A stretch of 6,051 nucleotides of DNA from JBFXEO01 sp050180015 (GTDB taxonomy: Bacteria; Bacteroidota; Bacteroidia; Bacteroidales; Tenuifilaceae), in the NCBI GenBank assembly GCA_050180015.1, contig JBFXEO010000180.1, positions 1 through 6,051 of the forward strand, given 5' to 3'. Shown one piece after another: positions 5,690 to 6,051 of this stretch. How positions within the stretch are numbered: position 1 is the first letter of the stretch; every line of letters begins with the position of its first letter. The notes beneath the pieces were generated by a model. The model did no database searches. It was not told the DNA's origin and was given only the letters and a program-made list of their open reading frames with translations. The position numbers and the translations under genes were made by a program.

Positions 5690-6051
5690 ATGAATTGTAG
5701 GGTAATTTTAACAGGCATAGCCCTGTGTATGGCAGTTCCGCTGCACGTAGATGCTCAGGTTCCACGGTGGGCCAATGAGAGCGCACGAAAAATGGAATAC
5801 CCGGAAAGTGAATGGGTAATTGCCTTTGCCTCGGAACAGAATAGAGATAAGCAGGAACCCAACATTTTACAATCGAAAATGGCCGATCTGGCCACAGCAA
5901 ACCTGGTTCAATCAATACAAACAACCATAACCTCCATTTCAACCTCAAATACAAAAGAAATGGACAGGAGTTTACACCAAACATTTCAGCATACCAGCAC
6001 ATCGGTGAGCAACCTTAAGGTGACAGGGCCTAAAGCTGAAATGATGTACGA
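5690..6051 (+). CDS. Exported LPP20/FlgO-like protein, 5' part only
   Basis: An open frame starting ATG at 5690 runs without a stop to the window end: 120 complete codons, C-terminus missing. The N-terminus is a signal peptide: R4, a hydrophobic core VILTGIALCMAVPL (5-18), and a probable signal peptidase I site VDA|QV after A22. C13 lies in IALC, a poor lipobox because of Leu at -1, so a lipoprotein is less likely. The mature part begins with PRWANESARKMEYPESEWVI (25-44), then KMADLATANLVQSIQTTITS (63-82), a Ser/Thr-rich stretch with an H-bearing linker (84-105), and VSNLKVTGPKAEMMY (106-120). The pattern of PxW, a YP pair, an A-rich helix ending in L..SI...I, then a Ser-rich strand and 'L.V.G....' resembles the LPP20/FlgO-like domain of envelope proteins; this is by pattern memory only. 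The opposite-strand frame at 5688-6002 lacks family motifs and is its shadow. No Shine-Dalgarno is seen. Confidence 0.75.
   Translation, partial: MNCRVILTGIALCMAVPLHVDAQVPRWANESARKMEYPESEWVIAFASEQNRDKQEPNILQSKMADLATANLVQSIQTTITSISTSNTKEMDRSLHQTFQHTSTSVSNLKVTGPKAEMMY

Noticed and set aside
5700..5732. Lipoprotein call for the right-edge gene based on C13
   Set aside because: The residue before C13 is Leu, unlike the Gly/Ala/Ser normally required, and a better signal peptidase I site (VDA|QV) follows nine residues later.
5688..6002. Minus-strand open frame of 104 codons near the right edge
   Set aside because: It lies opposite the signal-peptide-bearing plus-strand frame starting at 5690. Its translation is rich in Cys, Trp, Arg and Pro with no family motif, so it is a shadow.

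Overview
The window looks like chromosomal DNA of a Bacteroidota (Bacteroidetes) bacterium. The support is indirect. The DNA is moderately AT-rich, start codons mostly lack Shine-Dalgarno sequences, several upstream regions carry an octamer matching the Bacteroidota -7 promoter element TAnnTTTG, and one gene encodes a DUF3332 lipoprotein of a type common in this phylum. Genus cannot be judged from the sequence.

Left part (1-3759): two minus-strand genes, ygeY (M20-type metallohydrolase, 1322-2509) followed by ygeW (knotted carbamoyltransferase, 23-1210), transcribed toward the left edge. They are read away from a plus-strand xdhC-like gene (2809-3759) for maturation of a molybdenum hydroxylase. 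In E. coli the same three families sit in the xdh-yge-yqe-ygf cluster linked to selenium-dependent molybdenum hydroxylases and anaerobic purine or urate breakdown. The simplest reading is that this is the edge of a purine-catabolism island: XdhC prepares the molybdenum cofactor of a xanthine-dehydrogenase-like enzyme, while YgeY and YgeW act on ureido/carbamoyl intermediates from the opened ring. The dehydrogenase, YgeX, YgfK, SsnA and selenium genes are not in the window. The 299-bp divergent spacer is very AT-rich and holds candidate -7 elements for both directions plus a long imperfect inverted repeat that could be a shared operator.

Middle part (3760-5316): a 177-bp spacer with no convincing gene or terminator, then a minus-strand HAD-family phosphatase (3937-4638), a clear rho-independent terminator (4689-4722, minus strand), and a minus-strand DUF3332 lipoprotein (4744-5316) with a well-formed Bacteroidota promoter upstream. 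The terminator separates these two genes into different transcripts.

Right part (5317-6051): a 373-bp AT-rich divergent spacer with several small palindromes, then the first 120 codons of a plus-strand gene (5690 onward) running off the window. It encodes an exported protein whose visible part resembles the LPP20/FlgO-like family of envelope proteins.

I found no rRNA, tRNA, CRISPR array, insertion sequence or phage gene. Most of the window is ordinary. The parts most worth following up are the rearranged ygeY-ygeW/xdhC locus with its possible operator, and the truncated secreted gene at the right edge.
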